From Mesotaenium endlicherianum (Eukaryota > Streptophyta > Zygnematophyceae > Zygnematales > Mesotaeniaceae): a stretch of DNA of 50,731 nt. Where the stretch lies: assembly GCA_009602735.1 (NCBI GenBank), contig WELA01007321.1:16703-67433 (forward strand). Reading direction: 5' to 3'. The position numbers and the translations under genes were made by a program. Position 1 is the first letter of the stretch. Every line of letters starts with the position of its first letter. This document shows, in pieces, positions 1 through 10,418 of the stretch. The notes under the pieces are model-generated. The model searched no databases, was not told where the DNA came from, and saw nothing but the letters and a program-made list of their open reading frames with translations.

Positions 1-345
1 GGGGGGCGGCAAGGGGATGGGGAGCAGAGTCTGCAACTCATTGCTCTTGGACCTTGTAAGCGCGCCACGTGGCGGCGTGCACACGGGCTGAAGCTCCCGA
101 CGAGAAACTCAGAACCCACAACAAACTTATCATGCGGGGAGGGGCTCAAGCACAACGCTCGTGTACTGCATGCATGATTATGCTTCGCTACTTCGTTCAG
201 TCTACGCAGTCTACCAGGTCTGACAATCACATGCGTGGAAGAGGCAATCTTGCACACGCAGTGGGGACCGCTGGGTCCGGGGCATGAGTTGCCTGCAGGC
301 CGCCATGTGGCATGCACGACGTAACAGGGGTCCGGCACGACGCAC

Positions 346-515
346 CGGTCGAGCTCAATGAGGAACTTGTTGTAGATGGCGAAGGGCATGCGGCCGCCGA
401 TGCCAGCTGTCAGGATCTCAAACTGGTTGTGCACCGTCACCGTGTCGGCCACGATGACGATGCCCGGCGCCATTCGGGCAAAAGCCTCCAGGCTGGCGCT
501 CGACTCCATGTCCAC
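346..515 (-). CDS. Internal exon of an unidentified conserved-looking protein
   Basis: Read on the minus strand, this stretch is an open frame of about 57 codons starting VDMESSASLEAF and containing FEILTAGIGGRMPF and IYNKFLIELD. It has a plausible acceptor (gccag then gtggac, boundary at 515/516) and a strong donor (gtgcgt at 345-340). The codons are GC-rich at third positions, as in the late exons of the RopGEF gene in this window. The sequence just upstream on the minus strand is a CA/GT microsatellite, as expected of an intron. I do not recognise the family with certainty. It probably belongs with the minus-strand exon at 2866-3100, because both lie in the same orientation about 2.3 kb apart. 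The intervening and downstream exons were not found. Confidence 0.55.
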
Positions 516-520
516 CTGGC

Positions 521-556
521 GGACACACACACGCACAGACACACACACCACAATGC
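521..556. repeat. CA-rich microsatellite in a probable intron
   Basis: An interrupted run of CA dinucleotides (acacacac, cacagacacacacacca). It lies directly upstream, on the minus strand, of the exon at 346-515, so it is probably intronic. Confidence 0.7.
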
Positions 557-2775
557 CACATGCACACACGTATGACAGCGGTGGGCCTTCTGATGGAAGG
601 CACCTTCGCTGAAAATCGATGGCGGGCCTTGTAGGGCGGGTGCTGTCTCTGCAGGTGAGGCAACCACGCTCCACCCGGGCAGGCTACACTCCAGGCCAGC
701 CACCATGGTCTTCTGAGTAGGCCAGGACGAACTCAGCAGCCTAGCAGAAGCTGGGATTCAGCTTCGGCTACTGAAGCTGCGGCCAAGACGAGCGAACAGA
801 AGAACCCAAAGCTTCCGACAGCAACTCCAGGCATACCGTGAGAAACCCATGCTTCTCACTGCCGGGACTTAAGGACAACCATCCAAGAGCTTTGACTTGC
901 CCCACAGTCCAGACCTTCACGACCACAAGAGTCAGGCTGAGTACAACACCGAGGCAACACCAGGACTGCAAAGACAACATTTCTCTCCAGAGAAACGTGC
1001 AGGCAATCACTGTCCCTACTACAGGACGTGGTGCACCTGCCGACGCAAGCAGTGCTGCCAGCTCAAGCTCCCTGATCGGTTGGAGACAAGAAGAGCATGA
1101 GCATTGACCAATTTCATTCTAAGCCCTCCTTCTTCTTCCTTCCCCAGCAACTGCACAGAATTCTAAGCCTCTCGCACCACATGGCATCATCTTGCCGGCA
1201 GCACCCCTGCCACCTCACAAGCTTCCTTGACCAGATGAGAAGAGCATCACGATCCTGCAAGCTACAACAGGGCTCCAAATTTACGGACTGGAAGACAAAA
1301 GTCTCAAACTCTACACACTACCAGGGCAGACCCCCTTTTCATAGATAGTAGAGGATGACAGCACCTGCTCTTTCTGAATTCTTTTCATTGAGAGCCAAGC
1401 TAGGACAGCAGCAGAGTCATGCTTCGGACTACCTACCTGCTTATCTATTGGGTGTGGGGTGCTTGTGTATTGGGTGGAGAGTGACAAGGGCTTCAGACGA
1501 CTACCAGAATGAGGATGCAGACGATGCAGATGATGCAGAACATGTAAGAAACCGATACATCACCCTCGACATCTCTGGCAAACCCGACTCCCTCAATTAA
1601 CCCTCACCAGCTGAAGGCGTGGAAGGCCCAAGAACGCGTCGAGAAGATGAGAGAAAGGATTGGAGAGCTGCGAGATCCGGGTTCTGCAAGCCCCCAGCTG
1701 GCACACTTCACCAGCAGGCCTCTTTCATGTCCAGATGCGATGCAACTCCACTAACAGCATGATTGAGGCTGACTGAGGGGGTGAGGGGGTGTGAGCTTGC
1801 AGCACTCAGGCAGCAGCTCATCTTTTCCTCGCCACTCATTGCGTCTCTCTCTCACAGCCCTCCTTTTGGGTGCACTTCATCTGCTTCATATTTCCGCCTC
1901 TCGCAGCAATGATGCATACCATACCTTCCAAGAGAGCCATCTCCCACTACCCACGATCTCAAGCACGAGCATCGTGCGTTGGTGACCCCGTCCCGAGTGG
2001 CATACAACATCGTTCGCACGCAGACGGACGGAAGTACCTTCTTGCCTAGCTTTAGATCTTTGAGCTGCCACCACGGTTCCCTCTTGGACTGATCAGCTCC
2101 ACCCTCACCCTCCTGTGCAAAAGCCACACCGCACGCACCATATGATGACTCGTGTAAATACCACCTGCCCCCCCCTCCTTGCCTAGAAACCCCCATCCGC
2201 ATCAGTTGGGAGCCCCGGATAAGGAGAGCCAGACCGCAAAAACTGGCCCCAGATAGAGGATGCCAAGTGCCACTTTGTGAGGCCACCCTGAAGGTTGCCT
2301 GTGCTGGTTCACTTCACATATATGAGCCTCAGACTTTGACTTATGTCCACGAAGCTGACGAGCCTGGGCTTTCCATGCAGAGGAGCACTGGTCTGTCATG
2401 CAAGGCCACCCTTGCACGAGAAAATCCCCCATGGCATTCATTACACAGCCTGCCAAGCGACTGACAGCTTGCCTCTTGTTAAGCAAGCCTGCAAGAGGGT
2501 GGCTTGGATGGGCCTGCTTGCACTACTCCGTGCAAGCACCCCAGGGGTGAAGGAGGGGGAGAGGCTCCAGTGGGATGCATCGGCAGGTGAAGGAAGGGTG
2601 GAGAGGGGGGTGATGAAGGGGTTGTGGTGGCCACGTGGATCAGGATAGCTCTGGACAAGCCCACCTCCCTGCATGGGAGAGACGGCCCATAGGAGAAGCC
2701 GGTACCATCTCCTTCGTGCAAAATATCCAGGAAGAGAAAAGCAGTCCAATGTCCCCGGAGCCTGCCTAAGCCTTT
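557..2775. other. No recognisable gene; probably intronic sequence of the minus-strand gene
   Basis: Short open frames occur on both strands, but none has a recognisable domain, codon bias or paired splice sites. The best minus-strand candidate for another exon is about 575-655 (frame with RQHPPYKARHRF), but its junctions cannot be phased with the next exon with confidence. If the exons at 346-515 and 2866-3100 belong to one gene, this stretch is mostly intron. Confidence 0.4.
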
Positions 2776-2830
2776 GGTTGGTTGACAGTTCCTGATGCTT
2801 CCCAGGCCAGCATCATGTCAAACGTCCATA
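2776..2830 (-). pseudogene. Decayed partial duplicate of the adjacent exon
   Basis: About 55 bp closely matching the 3' part of the exon at 2866-3100, including the minus-strand frame TFDMMLAWEA and the following TVNQP. The copy then reads into a stop (KA then TAG) where the functional exon has GAK and a donor. No acceptor AG sits at its upstream edge, so it is unlikely to be an alternative exon. It looks like a local tandem duplication with its copy start about 96 bp from that of the parent. Confidence 0.7.
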
Positions 2831-2865
2831 TACAGAGAAATTGTTAAAAATTCCCCCACACATAC

Positions 2866-3100
2866 CTTAGCCCCCGGCTGATTGACAGTCCCTGGGGCTT
2901 CCCAGGCCAGCATCATGTCAAACGTCCACCTCCTGAAGTCCTTGTCGCGCAGGTGCTCAGGAGTTTTTGTTGCAACTGCTAATGCGCGGAAGCAGCAGTA
3001 CTCCAGCAGATTGCGAGCGTACTTGCTGGGCTCCTTTGCACCAGAGGGAGCTTCCTCCTCGAAGCTAGCCTTGAGTTCTTCCGGCTTCACCATCAGGACC
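2866..3100 (-). CDS. Exon of a conserved-looking protein of unknown function (EYCCFRALAV motif)
   Basis: The minus strand encodes about 78 codons, beginning with VLMVKPEELKASFEEE and followed by YARNLLEYCCFRALAV and FRRWTFDMMLAWEAPG. The dense aromatic and charged pattern looks conserved. The 3' boundary is a good donor, CTAAG then gtatgt at 2865. The 5' boundary is either a splice acceptor at 3101-3103 (gagcag) or the Met at 3091-3093; an in-frame stop lies shortly upstream of the acceptor. I cannot name the family. The same gene probably continues to the exon at 346-515. Product assignment is open; that this is a coding exon is fairly secure. Confidence 0.65.
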
Positions 3101-3103
3101 CTG

Positions 3104-5654
3104 CTCGCACAGTCGTCAAGAAAACGTGGTCAAGAGAAGCTAGGAATACTTCCTGCTCGTCTATATGGAGTACACTTATCTCCTGCTTGCCTCTTTGGAG
3201 TAGAGTAATAATTGCACGAATGGAAGCAGGTTAGACTAAAAAGTGAGTAGGAGAATTACCTCCACGACAGACCAATGACAGTTTGCATGTGCCATTTTTC
3301 CTAGACATTATAGGCCCCCACTCACTCATACTCTTTATGAGGGAAGATAACAGACTTTGCAGCTTCGCATAAGATGAGATTTATATCGGCGATGTGAGAT
3401 GGCAAAAGGGTGTGTCTTACGACCTGAACTTATGAAGCTGAAATGCAATTGGTCACAGCACGGCCGAGTATCAAACCTTGCACAACGGCCGACGACGACG
3501 TTTGCCATGGAGGAGAGTTCTCGTATCCACTTTCCTGAGCAGTGCTGCTGTGAAGGAGGAGTCAATGGGCCCGGGCCTGTGCCATTGACTTCAGCTTCAT
3601 CTAGCCCATTAATTGAAGCTACTATGCCTTTAAAAGAAGGGTGACGGTTGAATTTATCTAGCATAGTAGCACTTGTTAAAAAGAGCACCTAGCACGAGGT
3701 TTTCAATATTCCCCCCTGATGATTGTGAACATATATATATGTACCCACTACTGAAAAGTAGAAGATAATTCTGCGAGATTCTCACAAGTATACAACAATC
3801 CTGTTATCAACACTATCCGTGAGCCCAAAGTATGATGCTCACCTCTATACCAGAACAAAATTCATGACCAGAAAATCTAGGAGCTTCAGAAACATCCATG
3901 CAATCAGCAGTAAGCCAAATTCCGCATCGATTGACAATGCTCTCTGTTCTTCGAAAGACCAAAAAAAGGCCGCGTATGAGCAGGTTCTAAAGATGAGCAC
4001 TACGCAGAACAAATTGAAGGACACTTCATTATGTTCTTTGTGGGCACTAACCGAGGTTACTAATAGCAATGGCATCGAGACATCTTGACCGTGCGGGTGT
4101 CACACTGCTTTTACACGGAAGCAAACGAAAGCGACGAGGCATGCATGCCCAGGCATGCGGCGACGAGGCAGGCATGCCCAGGCATTGGGGGGCATTCTGA
4201 TGGAACCGCACGAGTATACATCTTGCCATTTGAAACGTTTCTCGTCATTGCTCGCGTCATCTCTTTGTTCGATTCCAGTCTGCTCTTTAGTCGCGTCAAG
4301 ACCTTAATTGGTCAAAGCTGTGGTCAAGACTTGTATCCCCAAGCATAAAGAAACGTTCGTTTCAGTCCGTTTTATGCGTTCTTGATTGAGGCAGGATCGA
4401 GGTGTACTTCCAGTCACACGTCGCGACTACTATCCGTTTGACGGTGTCGCACGCGCAGCGCAAGCTACGGCCACCCAGGTACGGAAAGTCAACGTTGACT
4501 CACCGACCACTTGACTGATTACGTCGCAGTCAGCGGTTATGTCGGCGTCAAGACCACTGGCAAGGGGTCAATGTCAATGTGCCCCACACCCAGGAATGGG
4601 GGAGGTTTTGACAGCATAGACAGCCGCGAGGCTAGAAGCTGGGGATCAGTGATGAGTCGCCCAGCAGGTACCAAGTCAGGTACTGTGTGATTGGCAGATT
4701 AAGTTAGGTCATGGCCGCAATGCCAAGATAGGTTACGGCCGCCCGGTTGGGAATCTTGAGCAAGTGGCATTTGCTTGTACACACCGCTCAGGAGTTCTTA
4801 GCCCTGAGCCAATTAGGCGTGACTGCCAGCTGAGAAGCTAAGCAGCCACGCGCGGCAGTCACGAGATGTGCATGCATGCTGAGTGACTACGAGTTCGAGT
4901 TGAGCATGGCTAGGCAGAAGCAACATGCAGCTAAGCTTTGTGACTAAGCACGGCATTCTCGGAAGATGACGCTGTGTGGTGCCTGCGAAAGGCACGAATC
5001 TTGCCTGAGACATGTCATTCACTCTCACGCATCGTTGTCGAAGGAAGCTAAAGAAGCAGAAGGAGCGCGAAGAAGAAGGAGTTCCCAAGGCCATAGAAGA
5101 GCCAGGGCGCCACGCTTCTGCCGACGCTGGAAGATTTCGCCCTAAAGTGTATCATAGAAAGGTTAGACCTCAGGAGTTCCCAAGAGAGGATCTCACTAGT
5201 AGTAAGTAGAGGGCTGCAGAATAGAATTCATTAGGAGATTAGCACAAATTTGGGTCAAACGCCACCAGCGTGCGAAGGTCACTTAAAATGGTGAGTGTTG
5301 TGTAAGTTTCCAAGTTTCCAGAAGTCTCCATTGTCGAATTGCTGATAGCAAGAGTAGTATTAACAAGCAAAAGCTCTCAGCGAAGAACTGAGTGAGCCCA
5401 GCCAAGCAGTGAAGAGCTGTTAAGGCGCGGTATTGAGCGAAGAACTCAGACCAGGCCAACATAGATGTGCAGTTCAGAGTTTTGTAAGCTGTGACTTGTG
5501 GAAGTTAAGCGAAAGCCTTGAAGGGAGATTTTCTCTGAACTTGACATTGCCTGTTGAGCTGCTTAGACGTAAATTCTGCAAACTACCATCTTGTTCATTC
5601 TGTAAACTTTCAACTTGGACGAAAGCCTATGTAGAAGTAAGACGCTTCTGTCCT
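3104..5654. other. No recognisable gene
   Basis: Mixed-composition sequence with only short, unconvincing open frames. It includes a short AT tract (ATATATATATG near 3730), a local repeat of GCATGCCCAGGCATG-like segments at about 4140-4190, and moderately GC-rich stretches. I see no domain, no paired splice sites and no similarity to the retroelement families elsewhere in the window. Confidence 0.5.
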
Positions 5655-5958
5655 TGTAAGAGGAATTAAGGCAAGGCAAGTATTTTTAAAATTTTCTGCT
5701 AAGTCTTAGGATAAGCAGATGGTGAGAGCTGGGTGAAGGAGAACGATGCCTTGAGTGTTAGTCATGGTCGCATGGTGCAAGTTCAGGAGCCCAGGGATGG
5801 GTTCACCCTGGTAAAGCTTGTCACCGACACACGTGCGAAGGTCGATCGACCATGTTTGCCCACACGTGAGGAGGGCCACCGACACATCGACCAGGTCGAA
5901 GGCACACGTGCTGGAAGGCTACGCACGTGCCGAGGGACCGACACTGTTAGGCACAACA
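5655..5958 (+). mobile_element. Solo LTR of family E
   Basis: About 304 bp, starting TGTAAGAGG and ending CACAACA. It is about 95% identical by eye, without obvious indels, to 31644-31947, which sits directly after a polypurine tract and the PHD-containing ORF of family E and is therefore an LTR. No polypurine tract precedes this copy and no primer binding site follows it, so it is a solo LTR or an isolated fragment. The flanking 5-mers (gtcct and cacat) do not match, so the ends may have decayed or recombined. Confidence 0.7.
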
Positions 5959-7941
5959 CACATCAGGGCTGGTTTAAAGTGGGCACTCGCGTAATGTGCT
6001 ATTCCGCCGTTCGCGCTGCTTTCTTTTCTCCCATTCAACTTCATACACATACTATTGAATTTCAAAATGAGTACCTTGAACTTTTGGTTTACAATGCCCA
6101 CGCCTTTTAACTATTCAAACGCGAGTTAAACGCCCCAATCTAGCATGTCAGGATTTGAATGACCTTTTTCCTCGGACGAAACGGTCACTCTCAAATTCAC
6201 TTGAAATTTCACTCCAATTTTTTGCACAATTTGGTATCAAATTTGAGCTCTTCTTTTGTTCCCGCTCGACATCGAAACCACTTCACTATATACTAGCTAC
6301 TCTTCACGTTTTCCATTCATTGCTTCTTTTGAGGTTAAGAATTCCTAGCTTTCGTTGAGCGATTATTGCAAAGTGAGATAACCTTCTCTGCCTTCACCCT
6401 GAGAATGGTTGATGGGTGGTTTGCAATTATTCCATCTTTTCATAGGATGGCGTGGGATGGTCCGGGCAGATTCTTCGTTGAAGTGTCGCCAAAAGATTGT
6501 AAGCACACCACGACAAGCAACGTAACACTTTCCAGCTCAAAAATTGGTGGAAACGTGTTTCGAAGCCCCACCCTTTGAAAATGATGTTAAACCAACTCCA
6601 TCTGCTCTATAACAATGGCAAGAGGCTTGCTTTTTACATTGACTCCCCTCGATTGCAATTGTGATGATACAGCAATCTTAATCCACGGCCTTCATTCTCA
6701 TTTGGTCGAGCCCAACCTGAACCCATAAAATTACCAACTTTGATGAACTCCGCAAGATCAAACCTAACAACCACAGACATGTCTGCAGCCGCAACCATGT
6801 CTATTCTTAGGTTTATTTTAGTCTGTTTTGAACACAGAATGAGACTGTGAATATTTCTTGCAAGTCCCAGCTTTTCTCCGCATTGGTATTCGAAAGTGAG
6901 TGATGAGGGCCTGGCAAGCGAAAGTGAGCGATGGGTCCTGGTGCTCTTGATGGCAAGTGTCTCCGGCCTTCGGCTTGGTAGTTGTTGCAGGTGCCCCTTC
7001 TCTTCCGTCCTTTCTCCTTCCTCCCTCCTTCTTCTCTGTTTGTCTCTCTCTTGATAAAATTATGACCAGAAGTTGTTTCGGATTATGTTGTACCATGTGT
7101 TCCATGAGAACTACTCCGTTATCGCGTTTACAGGGGGGCCGGGGGGTGCCTTGTGTCGTCCATGCCTCACATACTTTACTCCAAACCAGAAAGACCACCA
7201 AGGGAGAACCCACAATACAATTAGCAGTTCATATTTTCACCAGGCTCATAATTTTCTTAACATCCTAGTGTAAAATCCACACGATGATTATCCAACATCT
7301 TCTATACACGATGATTATCCGACATTTTCTACACCGGGAACATGCCGAGGTGACTGGCAGACAAATAAAGGAACTGTCACTTGTTTATTATGCAGCAGTA
7401 GCAGGCCTGTTTCACTTTTATCTTCCCCTCCCCCCCTCTCCCGCTACCTCCCCCTTTCTCTCCCTCTCCTCTCCCTCTCCTCTCTCGAAGTTCTCTCCCA
7501 TTTTGTGTGCTTGGGACGACTGTCATGTGTAGAGCAGCTGCTGCCATGTGTCGAGGTGTTGTCAGGGTTGCTGTTCAGGATTGTCTTGGGAGGGGCCAAG
7601 GGGGAGGAGAGGAGAGATAGCCCGGGCTGCCTGAGTTCTGCTGGCAGGGGGCGTGCTGGCAGGGGGCATGCTGGGCTGCAGCTCACGAGTGGGCTGACAG
7701 TAGCTCTCACCCCGGGCTGGACTGTAGCCCCACCACTCCCTTGGGCTGGCTGGCTGTGGCTCGCGACTGGGTTGCAAGTCATGGCTGGGCCGGCAATAGT
7801 TTTGCCCTGGGCCTTTACCCCGGGCTCAGCTGGACTCGAGATGCTTGCTTGGCTCACTCCAGGACGGGATGCCTGCATGCATCCATGCGGTTCTGCGTGC
7901 GTGCGCGCGGATGTGAGGGGAGACATGTGAGATGTTCACAT
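5959..7941. other. No recognisable gene; pyrimidine-rich tract at about 7421-7500
   Basis: Only short shadow frames are seen. The clearest structure is a CT-rich tract of roughly 80 bp (cccctccccccctctccc, then repeated ctctcc). It is followed by GC-richer sequence containing variants of gggctggctg. Confidence 0.5.
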
Positions 7942-8202
7942 TCGAGTATGTGTGTCCCAGTTTTGTGTGTGTGTTTGCTAGTGTGTGTGTGAGCGGGCAT
8001 GTGTGTGTGTGTGTATGTTTGTGTGTGCGTGTGGGTGCATGAGCGTGTGCGCCTGTGCGTATGCTTCGTGTATATGTTTGTGTGTGTGTGCGTGCGCGTG
8101 CATGTGTGTGTGCTGCTAGTGTGTGTTTGTTTGTATGCGTATGTGGGCAAGCATGTCTGTGCGAGTGTACATGTGTGCGTGTTTGTATGCATGCATGTGT
8201 GT
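7942..8202. repeat. GT-rich microsatellite
   Basis: About 260 bp dominated by TG/GT dinucleotides with interruptions (gtgtgtgtgtgt, tgcgtgcgcgtgc). The LTR of retroelement A1 begins at its right edge, so A1 inserted into or beside the microsatellite. Open frames across it (VCVCVCV or THTHTH repeats) are translation artefacts. Confidence 0.9.
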
Positions 8203-8905
8203 TGTAATGAATAAGTATATTAGTAGACATAATGTTCATTTAAATATAATACTTATTTAAGTTCAGCCTACTGAACTTTATGTAGTATTGAGTCTGCTGG
8301 ACTTTAAATAATTATCAGTTCAAAGACTCAGTCGGAAGCAGCAGGCTGAAGCCAACTCAAGTCAGCTTGCTGACACATTCTTTGACAGCCAGCTGACTTC
8401 CGTACTCGGTAGCAGCGAAGTGCCTCGATATGCATCTAAGTGTGGTATGCTAGATGAATGGCCAGTTGACATCCCTATGATGAATGGCGATTCGGGATGA
8501 TGGGAGATGGCGGTGGATTTGGTTAACTGAGGTCCTACCAAACTGGTTAACTCCCGGGTAGGCGGTGCCATCGCACTGGCCATTGAACAGTAAACTCATT
8601 CCATGTACATATGCTAGGCATTTCTCTCGAATTCGGCACTCGGAAACGAGGCCAACTCTCTGGTACAGCCTACTGAGAAAGATCCGAACCCAAGGCGAGA
8701 AGCCATTAATACGCACTATCTTCCAACCTTGCTTATGTATGAGTTTACTGATTGCATTATTGATGCTAGTTTACTTGCATTTGACTTACGAGTATCATTC
8801 ACTGCTAGTGTGTTGTCCTTTGCTGTTAAATCAAATAACGGAAAATACCATAAAGATTACTTGCTGATATAAAGAATCGCCTATTTGGTAAGTCGATTCA
8901 TTTCA
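8203..8905 (+). repeat. 5' LTR of A1
   Basis: Starts TGTAATGAAT and ends ATTCATTTCA, about 703 bp. It matches the LTRs at 19234-19953, 27199-27916 (minus), 29709-30428 (minus) and 46310-47028. The copy at 46310 has a perfect target duplication, which fixes both boundaries of the family. The primer binding site follows immediately. Confidence 0.92.
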
Positions 8906-8918
8906 GTGGTATCGGAGC
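8906..8918 (+). other. Primer binding site of A1 (tRNA-iMet-like)
   Basis: GTGGTATCGGAGC directly after the LTR. The 12-mer TGGTATCGGAGC differs at one base from TGGTATCAGAGC, the usual plant initiator-Met primer site. The same variant occurs in A2 and in the unrelated family D. Confidence 0.85.
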
Positions 8919-8939
8919 GGTTATCACAGTCCTCTTTGT

Positions 8940-10418
8940 ATGGTAAGGACAAGGTCTCAAACTAGCAACTCTCGAGACATGGAGAACCACGATAACGAGA
9001 ATGTCAAAAATAAGGCGAAAAGCTATGTAGCGAGAATTCGTACCTATTTTGAAGCAGTGGCAGATACTACAGCTAGAGAGGCTGCAGAAGAGGCAGCTGC
9101 TATTGCCGCAGTCGCAGCACAGCAAGCTGAGGAGGAGAGAGCCCGATTAGAAGCTGAACAATTAGCAAAGGCCGTTGAAGATACAGAAAGGAGAGAAGGA
9201 CAGCCAGCTGACGAGCACACTGTCGAAGAACTTATGGCATCGAGGGCCAATGTCCTCAACCCACCTCTTGCTGTACAACTCAATGTACCCCTAGGTCAAA
9301 TTCGTGACCCGGTGAATGCGGCAGGAATTGATGCTGCAGGATAGAGAGGGACTGTTAAGGACACTACTCAGCGAGTAGATGCCACTGCTGCTGCTGCATT
9401 TGGTAGACTCCCACCCCAGAGTGTAGACTTGGGAGCATTGTTCGTTCAAATGCAATCGCAAATGGCGACCATATATCAGTCCCAACAGGAGGACAAAAGA
9501 ATCATAATGTCTCTACTGCGGGACAGAGACCAACTGGGGTCTCAAACTACTGGTGGTGGTGGCAGAGGGCCTAGTAAGCCCAAGCCGAAACCTTCCCAGG
9601 ACTATGATCCTGAGGGAAACAGATTATATTACCTGATCAAGTTTCTCGGGGATGTTGAGCAGTGGCCGGAGAACTACCCAGAACTGCAAGATTACGAGAA
9701 GGTCAGGCACACCGGTGCGCTACTAAAAGGCAGTGCCGCAGACTGGTGGCTGAACTGGAAAGGGGAGCGTAAGGCTCCGCAACTCAGTGACCCTACGTGG
9801 GTAGAGTTTGTCGAGAAGTTACATGAGAAGTTTGATGTCATCAACCAGCAGGAGAAAGCTATCTATGCGATGATCTCCCTGACACTGAAGCAGACCACTT
9901 CAGTTGCTGAGTTTGCTCAAAAGTTCCAGGAGAACATGATGAAGCAGCCAGACTTGCCAGAACGGTATATGATAGCATACTTCAGGTATGGCTTGAAATC
10001 CGAAGTCTCTGGTCATTTCGCTGAGAAGAAGTATGACAAACTGGCTGACTTGATCCAGGATGCTGACGCCTGGGATCAGCAGCAGTTCAATCACAAGCGC
10101 CAGAGTAATGCTTTGGTGTCTAAGATTGTCAAAAAGCCCCACGGTTCCTACAATGCAATTGAAGGAGACCAGGCTGAGGATGATCAGGGTGATGGATATG
10201 AGTATGAGTATAATGCCATACAGTCTAGAGGTACAGGTGGTTTTCCTCGAGGCGGCTATGGAAGAGGTGGTGGTAGGACTACGCCGAGACCAGTCTCAGC
10301 AATATCGGTTTGCTTCCATTGCCAACAGCCAGGTCACTTCAGAGAGCAGTGTCCAGGCAAGCACCTCCCAAAAGTCGAGAGAAAAGACCAGCCTTTAAAA
10401 GACAGCAACAGTCAGTAA
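8940..10418 (+). pseudogene. Gag of A1 (broken)
   Basis: Encodes the capsid/nucleocapsid polyprotein that packages element RNA. The start is the ATG of MVRTRSQTSNS, 21 bases after the primer binding site. An alanine/glutamate-rich coiled coil follows, then the retrotransposon gag domain (KGSAADWWLNW, WVEFVEKLHEKFD, RYGLKSEVSGHF), then an RG/GG-rich stretch and one CCHC zinc knuckle (CFHCQQPGHFREQC). An in-frame TAG at 9343 and an indel separate the N-terminal part from the frame starting at 9429, relative to copy A2. The frame ends at TAA 10416-10418 and overlaps the protease frame, which lies at -1. The CHG/CG decay stops seen in A2 gag are absent here. Confidence 0.88.
10394..10400 (+). promoter_or_regulatory. 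Candidate -1 frameshift slippery site between gag and pro
   Basis: TTTAAAA read as T TTA AAA in the gag frame, the canonical X XXY YYZ arrangement, 15 bases before the gag stop. The protease frame is -1 to gag and continues smoothly from this point (FKRQQQ). The same heptamer in the same phase occurs in A2 (21436-21442) and A3 (28214-28220, minus). A second in-phase candidate, CCCAAAA, lies at 10367-10373 and in A2, but is altered in A3. Confidence 0.6.

Noticed and set aside
5733-6110. 125-codon frame in the LTR-like repeat at 5655-5958 and beyond
   Set aside because: It mostly overlaps the family E LTR; the related frame at 31722 is interrupted differently, and no domain is visible.
7826-8239. 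Open frames with THTHTH and VCVCVCV repeats
   Set aside because: They are translations of the GT microsatellite and have no coding evidence.
9044-9283. Minus-strand Ala/Ser-rich frames opposite family A gag
   Set aside because: Antisense shadows of the Ala/Glu coiled coil; the gag frame has the recognisable domains.
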